Below, piece after piece: positions 1 to 7,704 of a stretch of DNA of 64,000 nucleotides. The first letter of the stretch is position 1. Every line of letters begins with the position of its first letter. A model generated the notes under the pieces. That model ran no database searches and had not been told where the DNA came from. It worked only from the letters and a program-made list of their open reading frames with translations. Source of the stretch: Gillisella vitis (lineage in GTDB: Bacteria > Pseudomonadota > Alphaproteobacteria > Rhizobiales > Rhizobiaceae); the NCBI RefSeq assembly GCF_014204625.1, contig NZ_JACHLU010000017.1, positions 1 through 64,000 of the forward strand, in the 5' to 3' direction. The translations under genes were made by a program, and so were the position numbers.

Positions 1-89
1 GACAAGATATGATCGCCTTGCCACAAACTATCTCGCCGCCCTCGCTCTCGTTTCAACTGTTATTGCATGGATATGATTGAGTCCTCATC

Positions 90-320
90 CTAATGCTGCA
101 TCACCGGGTTGCGGGACCACTCCTGCAAGGTCGCCTTGATCAACACCAGAACCGCATGGCGGGCTTGATCCCGCTCTTTCGGGTCGACAATACCACCCAG
201 ACGCGCTTCGAATGCCCGCACGGTGTCACGCACCCAGCGATGCAGGTTCGGATCGGTGTTTTTATCCAGTAGAGCGCGAATGGTGCTTTCCATCTGGCGC
301 GTATCAGGGCTCATGCTCAT
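90..320 (-). CDS. Small hypothetical protein (76 aa)
   Basis: Unrecognised small protein. The start at 320 is chosen because a good Shine-Dalgarno GGAGG lies just upstream on the minus strand (bases 325-334); the open frame upstream of it is probably non-coding. The protein is hydrophilic and looks helical (MESTIRALLDKN near the N-terminus, ending WSRNPVMQH), with no signal peptide or membrane segment, so it is probably cytoplasmic. It precedes nothing recognisable in the window on its strand. No function is proposed. Confidence 0.55.
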   Translation of the reverse strand: MSMSPDTRQMESTIRALLDKNTDPNLHRWVRDTVRAFEARLGGIVDPKERDQARHAVLVLIKATLQEWSRNPVMQH

Positions 321-434
321 AAAAGTCTTCCTCCGGGAAGAACAGCAATAGAAAAGAAGACTTGTCCCGAGCGTGTGATGCGCCAAATCAACGCAAGTGA
401 TCGACGCAGGCCCGGGACAAGGCAAAACAAGCGC

Positions 435-923
435 TCACGCCAGCGCCTGAATATAGCGCATACCCGTGACAGGACGTGGCGCGAAATCCATATGCTCGTA
501 AAAACGATGGGCGGCGACATTGCCAGTGGTGGCGCTGACAGAGAGGTAATCGCACCCCGCCCTGCTTGCCACATCACGAGCCCGCGCCACCAGATGCTGG
601 CCAATACCATGGCTGCGCTGACCATCGCGGACATACAGATGATGCAGATCCATGCCGCGCTTGCCCTCGGTGGCCCTGTAGAGCGGCACCAGAATGGCGT
701 AACCAATCAATTCGTTATCGCCTTCGGCCACCAGCGCTGTAATCCATGGCATGGGTCCGAACAGATCACGCTTGAGCGTTTGCACCGTCATGGCCGATAC
801 ATCGCCATGGTGGGCCGCCAGATCCGCAATCATGGCGCTTAATTGCAGCAAATCCTCGGGCCGCGCATGGCGGATCGACACGAGTGGCGGGCGTGGCAAA
901 ATAACATCGGTATCTTCAGGCAT
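435..923 (-). CDS. GNAT family N-acetyltransferase
   Basis: A 162-aa acetyl-CoA-dependent N-acyltransferase, about the usual length of a single GNAT fold. The acetyl-CoA loop region is recognisable around residues 93-112 (HHLYVRDGQRSHGIGQHLV, the R/Q-x-x-G-x-G/A-type motif), followed by the typical C-terminal N-x-x-A-x-x-F-Y segment (NVAAHRFYEHMDF). The start ATG at 923 has GGGAAG six bases upstream. It is cytoplasmic with no transmembrane segments. The acceptor (protein, polyamine, antibiotic or small metabolite) cannot be read from sequence. It is separated from the upstream minus-strand gene by a terminator at about 966-1004, so it is probably its own transcription unit. Confidence 0.85.
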   Translation of the reverse strand: MPEDTDVILPRPPLVSIRHARPEDLLQLSAMIADLAAHHGDVSAMTVQTLKRDLFGPMPWITALVAEGDNELIGYAILVPLYRATEGKRGMDLHHLYVRDGQRSHGIGQHLVARARDVASRAGCDYLSVSATTGNVAAHRFYEHMDFAPRPVTGMRYIQALA

Positions 924-965
924 GATGAACTTCCCTTGTTAAAGTGCGCCGTCAGGGAAAAGCTC

Positions 966-1004
966 GTAAAAAACAACAAAGCCGCCTGACGGCGGCTTGT
1001 TGAC
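966..1004 (-). terminator. Rho-independent terminator of the 1130-1321 gene
   Basis: On the minus strand a GC-rich stem GCCGCC/GGCGGC with a four-base loop (981-996) is extended by AA/TT pairs and followed by a T-rich run (complement of the A-rich 967-980). It lies just downstream of the small gene ending at 1130 and upstream of the GNAT gene. Confidence 0.75.
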
Positions 1005-1129
1005 ATGATTATCTGTCGAGCCGCCCGTTAAAGGTAGGCCCAAAAATATGTGCAGGCAATAGTTGTGCGCGATGTGATCATGGCGAGAGTGATGATACAG
1101 ATGAAAAAGAATGTCAAGGCCAGAATGGA

Positions 1130-1321
1130 TCAGCACGCAACCGAATATTTTTCAGTTTGCGTTGAGACAACATCCGTCTCGATGCTTTTCACCGGGCGCT
1201 GAGACAACACCTTCCTGATCACATCATCCTTTTTCCAACGCTCGATACGCGCATTCGAACGCTCTTTGGCGTTCAGCATGAAATCCAGTTGTTCATCTCG
1301 ACTAAATGGTGGTTTGCTCAT
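1130..1321 (-). CDS. Hypothetical protein (63 aa)
   Basis: Unrecognised small, charged protein with many K/R/E/D residues (KERSNARIERWKKDD). The start ATG at 1321 is preceded by AGGAGAGG at good spacing on the minus strand, and a strong terminator follows 130-160 bases downstream, so this looks like a real translated gene. It lies 60 bp after the unrecognised gene at 1382-1873 on the same strand, suggesting a two-gene unit. Composition is AT-richer than the flanking metabolic genes, which could mean recent acquisition. A small-protein partner of its neighbour is possible, but no toxin or antitoxin family is recognised. Confidence 0.5.
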   Translation of the reverse strand: MSKPPFSRDEQLDFMLNAKERSNARIERWKKDDVIRKVLSQRPVKSIETDVVSTQTEKYSVAC

Positions 1322-1381
1322 AGCCTCTCTCCTGATAATTGGAGACGTGTATTCTACACTGATTACCTGAATGGTGAATTA

Positions 1382-1873
1382 TTATTTTTCCATCATCCAG
1401 ATTTGCTGTCCGTGCATAGGGTCTCCCCTGCCCGCTCTATATCCCATTGGAGCAAACACTCCTGCGATCTTGTCGTATTTCACAAGCGCTTTTTCAGGAA
1501 GGTTCAGCTCGTGGGTCGTCATGAATACCGTGAGAGGCTTGACCTCTTCTATAAGCCGCCTTGCACCATATAATATAACAGAAAGCACCCGTTGCCTGTC
1601 TTTTTTATCGCGTAGTATCGTTACTGTCTCAAGTCCATCTGATCGCCAATCAGGCCCGTCTGCATCCGCGACAACCACATGAAACACCAACTCGTAACGC
1701 TCGCTTCCATATCCGGCGACCGTTGCAAAACACACAAAAGCAGAGATGACCGCATTCGTCTCATCATCAAACCCTACCGGCACCTGAAATATATATTCGC
1801 CTTCGACGGTTTCAAGCTTTAGCAACGTCAGAGTCGTGACCCAATGAGCATCAAGCGTGAAAATGAACGCCAA
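1382..1873 (-). CDS. Hypothetical protein, start uncertain
   Basis: Unrecognised protein of about 163 aa with alternating hydrophobic/charged stretches suggesting a mixed alpha/beta fold (FQVPVGFDDETN, YELVFHVVVADADG). No signal peptide. There is no in-frame ATG or GTG near the 5' end: an in-frame TAA lies a few codons upstream of the TTG at 1873, and that TTG has no well-spaced ribosome site. An ATG in another frame just upstream (MTNNRVGAGSW...) runs into the same region, so the 5' end may carry a frameshift and the gene may be degenerate. It precedes the small gene at 1130-1321. AT-richer than its surroundings. Confidence 0.45.
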   Translation of the reverse strand: MAFIFTLDAHWVTTLTLLKLETVEGEYIFQVPVGFDDETNAVISAFVCFATVAGYGSERYELVFHVVVADADGPDWRSDGLETVTILRDKKDRQRVLSVILYGARRLIEEVKPLTVFMTTHELNLPEKALVKYDKIAGVFAPMGYRAGRGDPMHGQQIWMMEK

Positions 1874-1976
1874 CTTCCAGCCCCAACACGGTTATTTGTC
1901 ATCGCATTTTTAAGAGAAGCCCACACAAGATACAATCAGAAATTTATCGCTCTATGCGGCACTCATCAACTCAGCA

Positions 1977-2780
1977 CTATTTCACCGCGCAAATCGCATA
2001 CCGGTGCTGCGTTGCCCGCTCCAGACCTTTCAGAAAGCCGAAATTGGCCCGCTGCGCCCGGTTGATGGCGCGCAGGTCTGTATCCACCGTCACGGAGGAA
2101 AAACCCGCCTGCTTCAACAGCGCCACAACGGCATCGGCCCGTGCGCCATCGGAAAAATACACCCGTGAGAGAATGCTCTTATGGGTTTCGACCAGCGCCG
2201 CCGCCGGGCCATGATGGGGCCGTGATGGTCCCAGACCAAAGCGTGAGAGCCACGCCGCAAGCACGCCGGTGAACTTTGAAATCGGGCTGGGATTGACAAA
2301 ATCTCCATCGACAATCAACACCTTGCCGCCGTCTTTCAGCACCCGGTGCCATTCTTTGAACGCGGCCAACGGGTTCACCAGTGTCCACACCAGATGACGG
2401 TTGGTGATCACATCATAAGATGCATCCGGCTCCATGGTGTTTTCGGCATCCCCCATCAAAAACCGAATGCTGCGGCCGCGGGATTTGGCTTTGGCGCGGG
2501 CGCGCTCCAGCATCGGTTCTGCCCAGTCCATGCCGGTCACAGCAAAGCCGAGATCATCGAGCAGATGCGAGACAACGCCCGTGCCAGAGGCCAGATCCAG
2601 CACTTTGCGCCCCTCGCCTGCCCCAAGATGGCGGCTGATCAGCCTGTGCCAGGCTTTGCGTTCCTCTTCAGAAAAAATCTCATGACCCGGCTGCGTATCA
2701 AATGTTTCAGCCCGCGCCGACCAGTAGGCCTTGATTTCGTCTTTCAGGTTGTAATTATGCTGGTTTGCGACCTGTGACAT
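1977..2780 (-). CDS. Class I SAM-dependent methyltransferase
   Basis: A 267-aa cytoplasmic methyltransferase of the Methyltransf_11/UbiE-like superfamily. SAM-binding motif I is clear (VLDLASGTGVVS, about residues 62-73), followed by the acidic motif II end (VTGMDWAEPML) and a motif III region (MGDAENTMEPDASYDVITNRH). The ATG at 2780 is preferred over one four codons upstream because GGAG sits six bases before it. It is transcribed divergently from the binding-protein genes of an iron/siderophore-type ABC importer, with about 180 bp between them that contains an iron-box-like motif. It may therefore act on a metal-chelate or corrinoid handled by that importer. That link is inference; the substrate is unknown. 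Confidence 0.85.
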   Translation of the reverse strand: MSQVANQHNYNLKDEIKAYWSARAETFDTQPGHEIFSEEERKAWHRLISRHLGAGEGRKVLDLASGTGVVSHLLDDLGFAVTGMDWAEPMLERARAKAKSRGRSIRFLMGDAENTMEPDASYDVITNRHLVWTLVNPLAAFKEWHRVLKDGGKVLIVDGDFVNPSPISKFTGVLAAWLSRFGLGPSRPHHGPAAALVETHKSILSRVYFSDGARADAVVALLKQAGFSSVTVDTDLRAINRAQRANFGFLKGLERATQHRYAICAVK

Positions 2781-2833
2781 ACTGAACTCCAAAACCCCTA
2801 AATTTTCCTAGAATCCTTCTAAAAGATATTTGT

Positions 2834-2848
2834 TGACTGTCAAACTCA
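2834..2848. promoter_or_regulatory. IRO-like box (TGA-N9-TCA) in divergent promoter region
   Basis: TGA, nine bases, TCA is the half-site arrangement described for RirA iron-responsive operators of rhizobia. It overlaps a TTGACT -35-like hexamer (2833-2838) between the divergent methyltransferase and importer genes. The motif is short and could occur by chance; placement next to an FecBCD-type importer makes it plausible. Confidence 0.3.
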
Positions 2849-2961
2849 TAATACCATAAATCCCGGTCGGGACGTGAGTTTGTCTTGGAAACGTGAAAAT
2901 CGGTTTTCCAGAAATGACAACCTCAAGCAGATAAATCGAACAGCTTTCATGGAGACATAAC

Positions 2962-4100
2962 GTGTTCAACGTTTATGGGGTGGTTACCGCTGCCGCGCTT
3001 TCGCTTAGCCTTTTCACGGGCATGGCCAATGCTGGCGAGAAGGTCAAGATCAAGGATATTACCGGCCGCGAGGTCGAGGTCAATGTGCCGGTTGAGCGCG
3101 TGATTCTGGGTGAAGGCCGACAGCTCTATTTCACCGCCGCCCTCGACACAGACCAGCCTTTCAAGCGCATTGTGGGCTGGCGCGATGACTTTCAGAAGGC
3201 CGATCTCGACGGCTATAACATTTATCTGAAAAATTCCCCGAAATGGGCAAAATCCCCACCTTTGGCGGCATGAAGGACGGCACGTTCGATATTGAGCAGG
3301 CTGTAACCCTGAAGCCAGACGTGATCATCATGAATATTGATGCGAAATCGGCAACGGAGGAAAGTGGCTATATTGACAAGCTCGCCAAGGTTGGCATTCC
3401 GCTGGTCTATGTCGATTTCCGTGAAAAGGCCATGGAAAACACCGATCCATCCATGCGCCTGATGGGCAAGCTGTTTGGCAAGGAAAAGCGCGCCGAAGAA
3501 TTTGTGCAGTTTCATGATGCAGAAATCAAGCGCGTGACCGACACACTCGCCAAGGCAAAAGACCTGAAAAAGCCGCTCGTCTTCGTTGAGCGTGCCGGTG
3601 GTTACAGTGACGATTGCTGCATGTCGTTTGGCAATGAAAACTTTGGCAAGATGGTGGAGATTGCCGGTGGCGTGAACATGGCGGGCGACATCATTCCCGG
3701 CACATTCGGCACGGTCAATCCTGAGCAGATCATTGCGTCCAACCCCGATCAGGTCATCGTCACCGGTGCCAACTGGGAGCTTTATGTGCCCGGCGGCAAG
3801 TGGATTGGCGTTGGCCCCGGCGCGGACAAGGCTCTGGCTGAAAAGAAGCTGGCCGACCTGATGAAACGCCCCGGCTTTACCGACATCAAAGCCGTCAAGG
3901 ACAGCAATGTCCATGCCATCTGGCACCAGTTCTACAACAACCCTTATCAGTTTGTGGCCATCCAGCAGATTGCCAAGTGGCTGCACCCGGAGCTGTTCAA
4001 GGATCTGAACCCCGAGGCAACCTTCAAGGAACTGCATGATCGCTTCCTGCCGGTGCCCTATGAAAGCGGCTATTTCGTTTCGCTGAAAGCCCGTTCGTAA
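2962..4100 (+). pseudogene. ABC importer periplasmic binding protein, frameshifted
   Basis: A FecB/BtuF-type binding protein (Peripla_BP_2) for an iron-siderophore, haem or corrinoid ligand, broken into two reading frames. The first frame starts at GTG 2962 (GGAG seven bases upstream), encodes a Sec signal peptide ending near MANAGEK and the DITGREVEVNVP strand, and runs out of frame after codon AAA at 3241-3243. The rest continues in the -1 frame from 3243 (MGKIPTFGG...). Alignment to the intact neighbour at 4355-5506 (FPQIANLPQFGYVPNGSF against SPK-MGKIPTFGGMKDGTF) shows that one missing A in the AAA run would restore one protein of about 380 aa. Either a recent inactivating deletion or a sequencing error. 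No third explanation, such as programmed slippage, has visible support. Confidence 0.85.
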
Positions 4101-4108
4101 TGTTCAAA

Positions 4109-4134
4109 ACCGGCGGCATGCCAATGCCGCCGGT
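4109..4134 (+). terminator. Hairpin after first binding-protein gene
   Basis: Perfect 11-bp stem (ACCGGCGGCAT/ATGCCGCCGGT) with a four-base loop, eight bases after the stop codon. There is no T tract, so it may act as an mRNA-stabilising or partial terminator between a highly expressed binding protein gene and the rest of the operon. Confidence 0.5.
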
Positions 4135-4167
4135 CAGACTGCTGACAAAGGTTGAACTTACCCTCGA

Positions 4168-4274
4168 CGTCATGCTCGGCCCTGTGCCGAGCATCTGGCC
4201 ACGTTAAATTCAATCAACAAAGTCAGTTTCTGAGTCAACGACAGCAGATCCTCGGGACAAGCCCGAGGATGACG
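4168..4274. repeat. RIME1-like intergenic mosaic element
   Basis: A 107-bp unit flanked by two palindromes in opposite orientation: ATGCTCGGC/GCCGAGCAT (4172-4194) and ATCCTCGGG/CCCGAGGAT (4248-4270), with GTCAT and ATGAC at the outer ends. Size and layout (two large palindromes in about 108 bp) match RIME1 elements described in Rhizobiaceae. It sits between the two tandem binding-protein genes. Confidence 0.6.
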
Positions 4275-4354
4275 AAACGCCGAGATCGGGGTTTGTCAAT
4301 AAACTGACCAACGGCATTCCGATGCCGCCGGTCTCTCGATTCAAAGGTTTTGTG

Positions 4355-5506
4355 ATGATTTTCAAACACATATTTCGGGCGCTCGTCGCCCTTCTGCCGT
4401 TTCTGGCGCAGCCCACGCTTGTCAGTTCAGCTCTGGCAGCAGAGCTGACCGATGTTGCTGGCCGCACCGTAACGCTGGATTTGCCCGCCAAGCGGGTTCT
4501 GGTGGGCGAGGCACGGCAGATTCACACCATTGCCGCCCTTGCCGGTGCCCATACGTTTGACACCATTGTCGGCTGGCGTGATGATTTTCTCACCAAAGAC
4601 CCGGACAGCTACAAAGCCTATGTCGAACGCTTTCCGCAGATCGCCAATCTGCCGCAGTTTGGCTATGTGCCCAACGGCAGTTTCAGTCTGGAAGCCGCCA
4701 TTGCCCTGCACCCCGATGTGCTGACGCTGAACATCGAAGCCAAGGCCGCCGCCCATGAAAGCGGGCTTGAGGAAAAGGCCGAGGCCGCTGGCATTCAGGT
4801 GGTCTATGTCGATTTTCGCGTTGATCCCGACAAGAATACGGAAAACTCCATTGTCATTCTGGGCAAGATCTTTGGCGCTGAAGACAAGGCCAAAGAGTTG
4901 ATTGCCTATCGCCGGGCGCAGATTGCCCGCATTACCGACCGGCTGGCTGCGGTGAAAGACCTCAAGCGCCCGGTGGTCTACATGGAGCGCGCCCCCGGCA
5001 ATGATGCCGAAGGTGGCTGCTGCCGCACCTTTGGCCCGGCCAATTTTGGCGAGATGGTTGAAAAGGCCGGCGGCCATAACATTGGCTCCGACGTGTTCAA
5101 AACCACCTTCGGCACCATGAACATCGAACAGTTGATTGCCTCCAACCCCGACCAGATCATTGCCACCGGCTCCAATTGGGCGGCCGAATCCAAGAGCAAC
5201 CGCTTTGTGCATGTTGGTCGCGGTGCCGATCCAGTGGCAGCGCGTGCCAAATTGCAAACGCTGATGGAGCGCACCGGCTTTGCGGGTCTCAAGGCCGTGC
5301 AGCAAGGCAATGTTCATGCTGTGTGGCACCAGTTCTATGGCGCACCCTATGAATTTGCGCCGATTCAGCAATTTGCCAAATGGTTCCACCCGGAGCTGTT
5401 TGCCGATCTTGACCCGGAACAGACATTTCGGGAGTTCCATGAAAAATTCCTGCCGATTGCTTACGAGCCCGGTTATTTTGTCTCGCTTGAAAAAGGCTCC
5501 AACTGA
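4355..5506 (+). CDS. ABC importer substrate-binding protein (FecB/BtuF type)
   Basis: Intact periplasmic binding protein of about 383 aa that delivers a ferric chelate, haem or corrinoid to the permease encoded next. A Sec signal peptide is visible (MIFKHIFRALVALLPFLA, cleavage near SSALAAEL), followed by the Peripla_BP_2 opening strand DVAGRTVTLDLPAKRVLV. ATG 4355 has AAAGG seven bases upstream, and earlier in-frame codons lie in an intergenic repeat-like stretch. It is a close paralogue of the broken gene immediately upstream, sharing GWRDDF, VVYVDFR and CCRTFGPANFGEMVEKAGG-type segments. Its stop overlaps the permease start (TGATG), so translation is coupled. With the upstream copy frameshifted, this one probably supplies the function. 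Confidence 0.88.
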   Translation: MIFKHIFRALVALLPFLAQPTLVSSALAAELTDVAGRTVTLDLPAKRVLVGEARQIHTIAALAGAHTFDTIVGWRDDFLTKDPDSYKAYVERFPQIANLPQFGYVPNGSFSLEAAIALHPDVLTLNIEAKAAAHESGLEEKAEAAGIQVVYVDFRVDPDKNTENSIVILGKIFGAEDKAKELIAYRRAQIARITDRLAAVKDLKRPVVYMERAPGNDAEGGCCRTFGPANFGEMVEKAGGHNIGSDVFKTTFGTMNIEQLIASNPDQIIATGSNWAAESKSNRFVHVGRGADPVAARAKLQTLMERTGFAGLKAVQQGNVHAVWHQFYGAPYEFAPIQQFAKWFHPELFADLDPEQTFREFHEKFLPIAYEPGYFVSLEKGSN

Positions 5507-6573
5507 TGGCTGCTGCCGTTGAAAACAGCGTCAAGACAGCAGGGGGCGTGCAATATCGCGCCCTCGCTGCCCGACGCATCCTCATTCTTGCCGGTCTTCT
5601 GGTTGCTCTGTGTCTGAGTGTTGCCGTGGATATGGCCCTTGGCCCGGCCCGCTATACGTTATCGCAGGTGCTGACCGCGATTTTCTCGCCAGAGACCGTG
5701 ACCAACCAGATCCGGGTGGTCATCTGGGACATTCGAATGCCCATTGCGCTGATGGCTGTTACCGTGGGTGCCTGTCTGTCGCTGGCAGGCGCGCAGATGC
5801 AGACCATTCTGGCCAATCCGCTGGCAAGCCCGTTTACGCTGGGCATTTCTGCCGCCGCCAGCTTTGGCGCGGCCCTTGCTCTGGTGGGCGGCATTGCCGT
5901 GTTTCCGGTCGCCATTGAGTTCATGGTGCCAATCAACGCCTTTATCATGGCCATGCTGGCGTCCCTGTTTATCTACGGCGTCTCCACCATGCGCGGTGTC
6001 ACGGTGGAAACCATTATTCTGCTTGGCATTGCGCTGGTGTTCACCTTCAACGCGCTCTTGTCGCTGCTGGAATATCTGGCCTCGGAACAGGCGCTGGCCG
6101 CCGTGGTGTTCTGGACCATGGGCAGCCTGACCAAGGCCACATGGATGAAGGTGGCTGTCACCGCCGCCGTGCTGGTGGTCTGCGTGCCGCTGTTTGCCCG
6201 TCAGGCCTGGGCCTTGACGGCGCTGCGTCTGGGGGATGACAAGGCCGCAAGCCTTGGCGTGAATGTGCGCCGCCTGCGGCTGGAAACCATGATGCTGGTC
6301 AGCCTGCTGGCCGCCATTCCGGTGTCCTTTGTCGGCACCATTGGCTTTATCGGTCTGGTTGGCCCGCATATTGCCCGCATGGTGGTCGGCGAAGATCAGC
6401 GGTTTTTCCTGCCCGGCTCGGTTCTGTGCGGCGCGTTGCTGCTGTCGGTGACATCGGTTGTCTCCAAAATGCTGATTCCCGGAGCAATTTTGCCCATCGG
6501 TGTCATCACCGCCCTTGTGGGTGTTCCCTTCTTCTTCTCGCTGATTTTCACCAACAGGAGGCGCGCATGGTAG
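5506..6573 (+). CDS. FecCD-family iron/siderophore ABC permease
   Basis: A 355-aa inner-membrane permease of the FecCD/BtuC family (usual length 320-360 aa), with about ten hydrophobic segments starting at ILILAGLLVALCLSVAV. Family features are the region after TM1-2 (IRMPIALMAVTVGACLSLAGAQMQ), the NPLASPFTLGIS loop and the C-terminal GFIGLVGPHIARMVVGEDQ segment that contacts the ATPase. It probably works as a homodimer, since only one permease gene is present. The start codon overlaps the stop of the binding-protein gene, and the 3' end overlaps the ATPase start by seven bases, so the three genes form one tight operon. The transported ligand is not determinable. Confidence 0.93.
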   Translation: MAAAVENSVKTAGGVQYRALAARRILILAGLLVALCLSVAVDMALGPARYTLSQVLTAIFSPETVTNQIRVVIWDIRMPIALMAVTVGACLSLAGAQMQTILANPLASPFTLGISAAASFGAALALVGGIAVFPVAIEFMVPINAFIMAMLASLFIYGVSTMRGVTVETIILLGIALVFTFNALLSLLEYLASEQALAAVVFWTMGSLTKATWMKVAVTAAVLVVCVPLFARQAWALTALRLGDDKAASLGVNVRRLRLETMMLVSLLAAIPVSFVGTIGFIGLVGPHIARMVVGEDQRFFLPGSVLCGALLLSVTSVVSKMLIPGAILPIGVITALVGVPFFFSLIFTNRRRAW

Positions 6574-7322
6574 TGCTGACACTCGATAAGGTCGGCGCAC
6601 GGTATGGCCGCGCCACTGTGTTTGAGGATATTACCACAGCCCCAATGCATGGCGGCGAACTGACGGCGCTGATTGGTCCCAATGCTGCGGGCAAATCCAC
6701 CCTGTTCAAGCGCATCGCCAGCCTGCTGTCTGGCCCCGGCACGGTCGTGGTCGACGATGTCCGCTCAGGCCGTCGCCCGATCTGTTACATGCCGCAGGAT
6801 ACCGGCGCGAATGCAGTGCTGACGGTGTATGAATCGGTTCTGCTGGCCGCCAAGCAAGGCGGAAGCTGGCGGGTGGCAGATGGCGAACTGAGCGAAATTG
6901 ATGCCATTCTCAAAGCGCTTCGCATTTCCGATCTGGCCTTTCGTGATCTGGGCGCACTCTCGGGTGGCCAACGCCAGCTGGTGGCCATTGCGCAGGCACT
7001 GGTGCGCAAGCCCGAAGTGCTGCTGATGGACGAACCAACCTCGGCACTGGACCTGTTCCGCCAGATCGAAGTGCTGGAATTCATGTCGAAAATCGCCAAA
7101 TTGGAAGGCATGGCCGTGCTGATTGCCCTGCACGATCTCAACCACGCCCTGCGCTATTGCAGCCAGACCATGGTGATCAACGGCGGCAGGCTGATTGCCA
7201 GCGGCCCCACCAAAGACGTCATTACCCCTGCCCTGCTGCGCGATGTCTACCGGGTCGACGCCCGCATTGAACCATGCAGCCAGGGCCGCTTGCAGGTGAT
7301 TGTCGATGGGGCGCTGGTGTAA
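6567..7322 (+). CDS. ABC transporter ATP-binding protein (FecE/BtuD type)
   Basis: A 251-aa nucleotide-binding subunit that powers the importer. It has the Walker A GPNAAGKST (about residues 33-41), the signature LSGGQRQL, Walker B VLLMDEPTSALD and a switch His in ALHDLNHAL. The start ATG 6567 is set by a strong AGGAGG five bases upstream inside the end of the permease gene. Length and sequence fit the FecE/FhuC/BtuD class rather than an exporter. It is the last gene of the importer operon. The downstream 380 bp hold palindromic repeats and no gene. Confidence 0.93.
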   Translation: MVVLTLDKVGARYGRATVFEDITTAPMHGGELTALIGPNAAGKSTLFKRIASLLSGPGTVVVDDVRSGRRPICYMPQDTGANAVLTVYESVLLAAKQGGSWRVADGELSEIDAILKALRISDLAFRDLGALSGGQRQLVAIAQALVRKPEVLLMDEPTSALDLFRQIEVLEFMSKIAKLEGMAVLIALHDLNHALRYCSQTMVINGGRLIASGPTKDVITPALLRDVYRVDARIEPCSQGRLQVIVDGALV

Positions 7323-7339
7323 ATTTCACGACGCGACGC

Positions 7340-7445
7340 GATAGAGCATCGCACCGAAAATCGGAATCATGTTTTCCCGATAAGACAAGCGACAACAAAA
7401 AATCGAGAGTCTGTCTGGTTCAATCCGGACCTGACAGATTCTCGG
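7340..7445. repeat. Mosaic palindromic repeat (copy A)
   Basis: The gap 7323-7704 has no gene. On the minus strand it carries the hairpin AATCTGTCAGG...ACCAGACAGACT followed by a T-rich TTTTTTGTTGTCG-type tract and then GGGAAAACATGATTCCGATTTTCGG, closing with GATGCTCTATCG. The first part matches the elements at 35132-35230, 19810-19885 and 25625-25695; the last part matches the ends of the 9583-9686 family, so it is a mosaic. The rest of the gap (7446-7704) is AT-rich leader of the chemoreceptor, with a TATAAT at about 7633. Confidence 0.6.
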
Positions 7446-7704
7446 CTGGGGACCCGAAATCCCCCCGCCGCGCACGCCTGAATCACTGTGATGCCCTCAT
7501 AAATTCATCATCAAAAAAACCCGCATAAAGTGCGGTTCATTCCAGCAAACTTAATTAATATTTAAATCACGTAGCTGATAACGTTTTTTTGAAATGATCA
7601 GTCATGCGTGTAGGGGTTGGCGCGCGCTTCCTGTATAATATGCTGATATTTATATGTTTAATCGCTCTCTTTCAAGGGGCGAGCGCGCACATTTGGGGAT
7701 GGAA

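Noticed and set aside
939-1136. 65-aa minus-strand open frame
   Set aside because: It contains a terminator hairpin (981-996) within its sequence, has no ribosome site and is not protein-like (His/Tyr-rich).
3235-3245. Programmed -1 frameshift in the binding-protein gene
   Set aside because: No slippery heptamer or downstream pseudoknot is evident, and a one-base loss in an A run is the simpler explanation.
5659-6600. Long minus-strand open frame opposite the permease
   Set aside because: His/Gln/Arg-rich shadow of a well-supported FecCD permease; same for the long antisense frames opposite the decarboxylase (38914-40554), the CLC gene (58639-59862) and other high-GC genes.
7600-7660. Sigma-54 promoter before the chemoreceptor
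   Set aside because: TGGCGCG is present but the -12 TTGC element is not at the required spacing.
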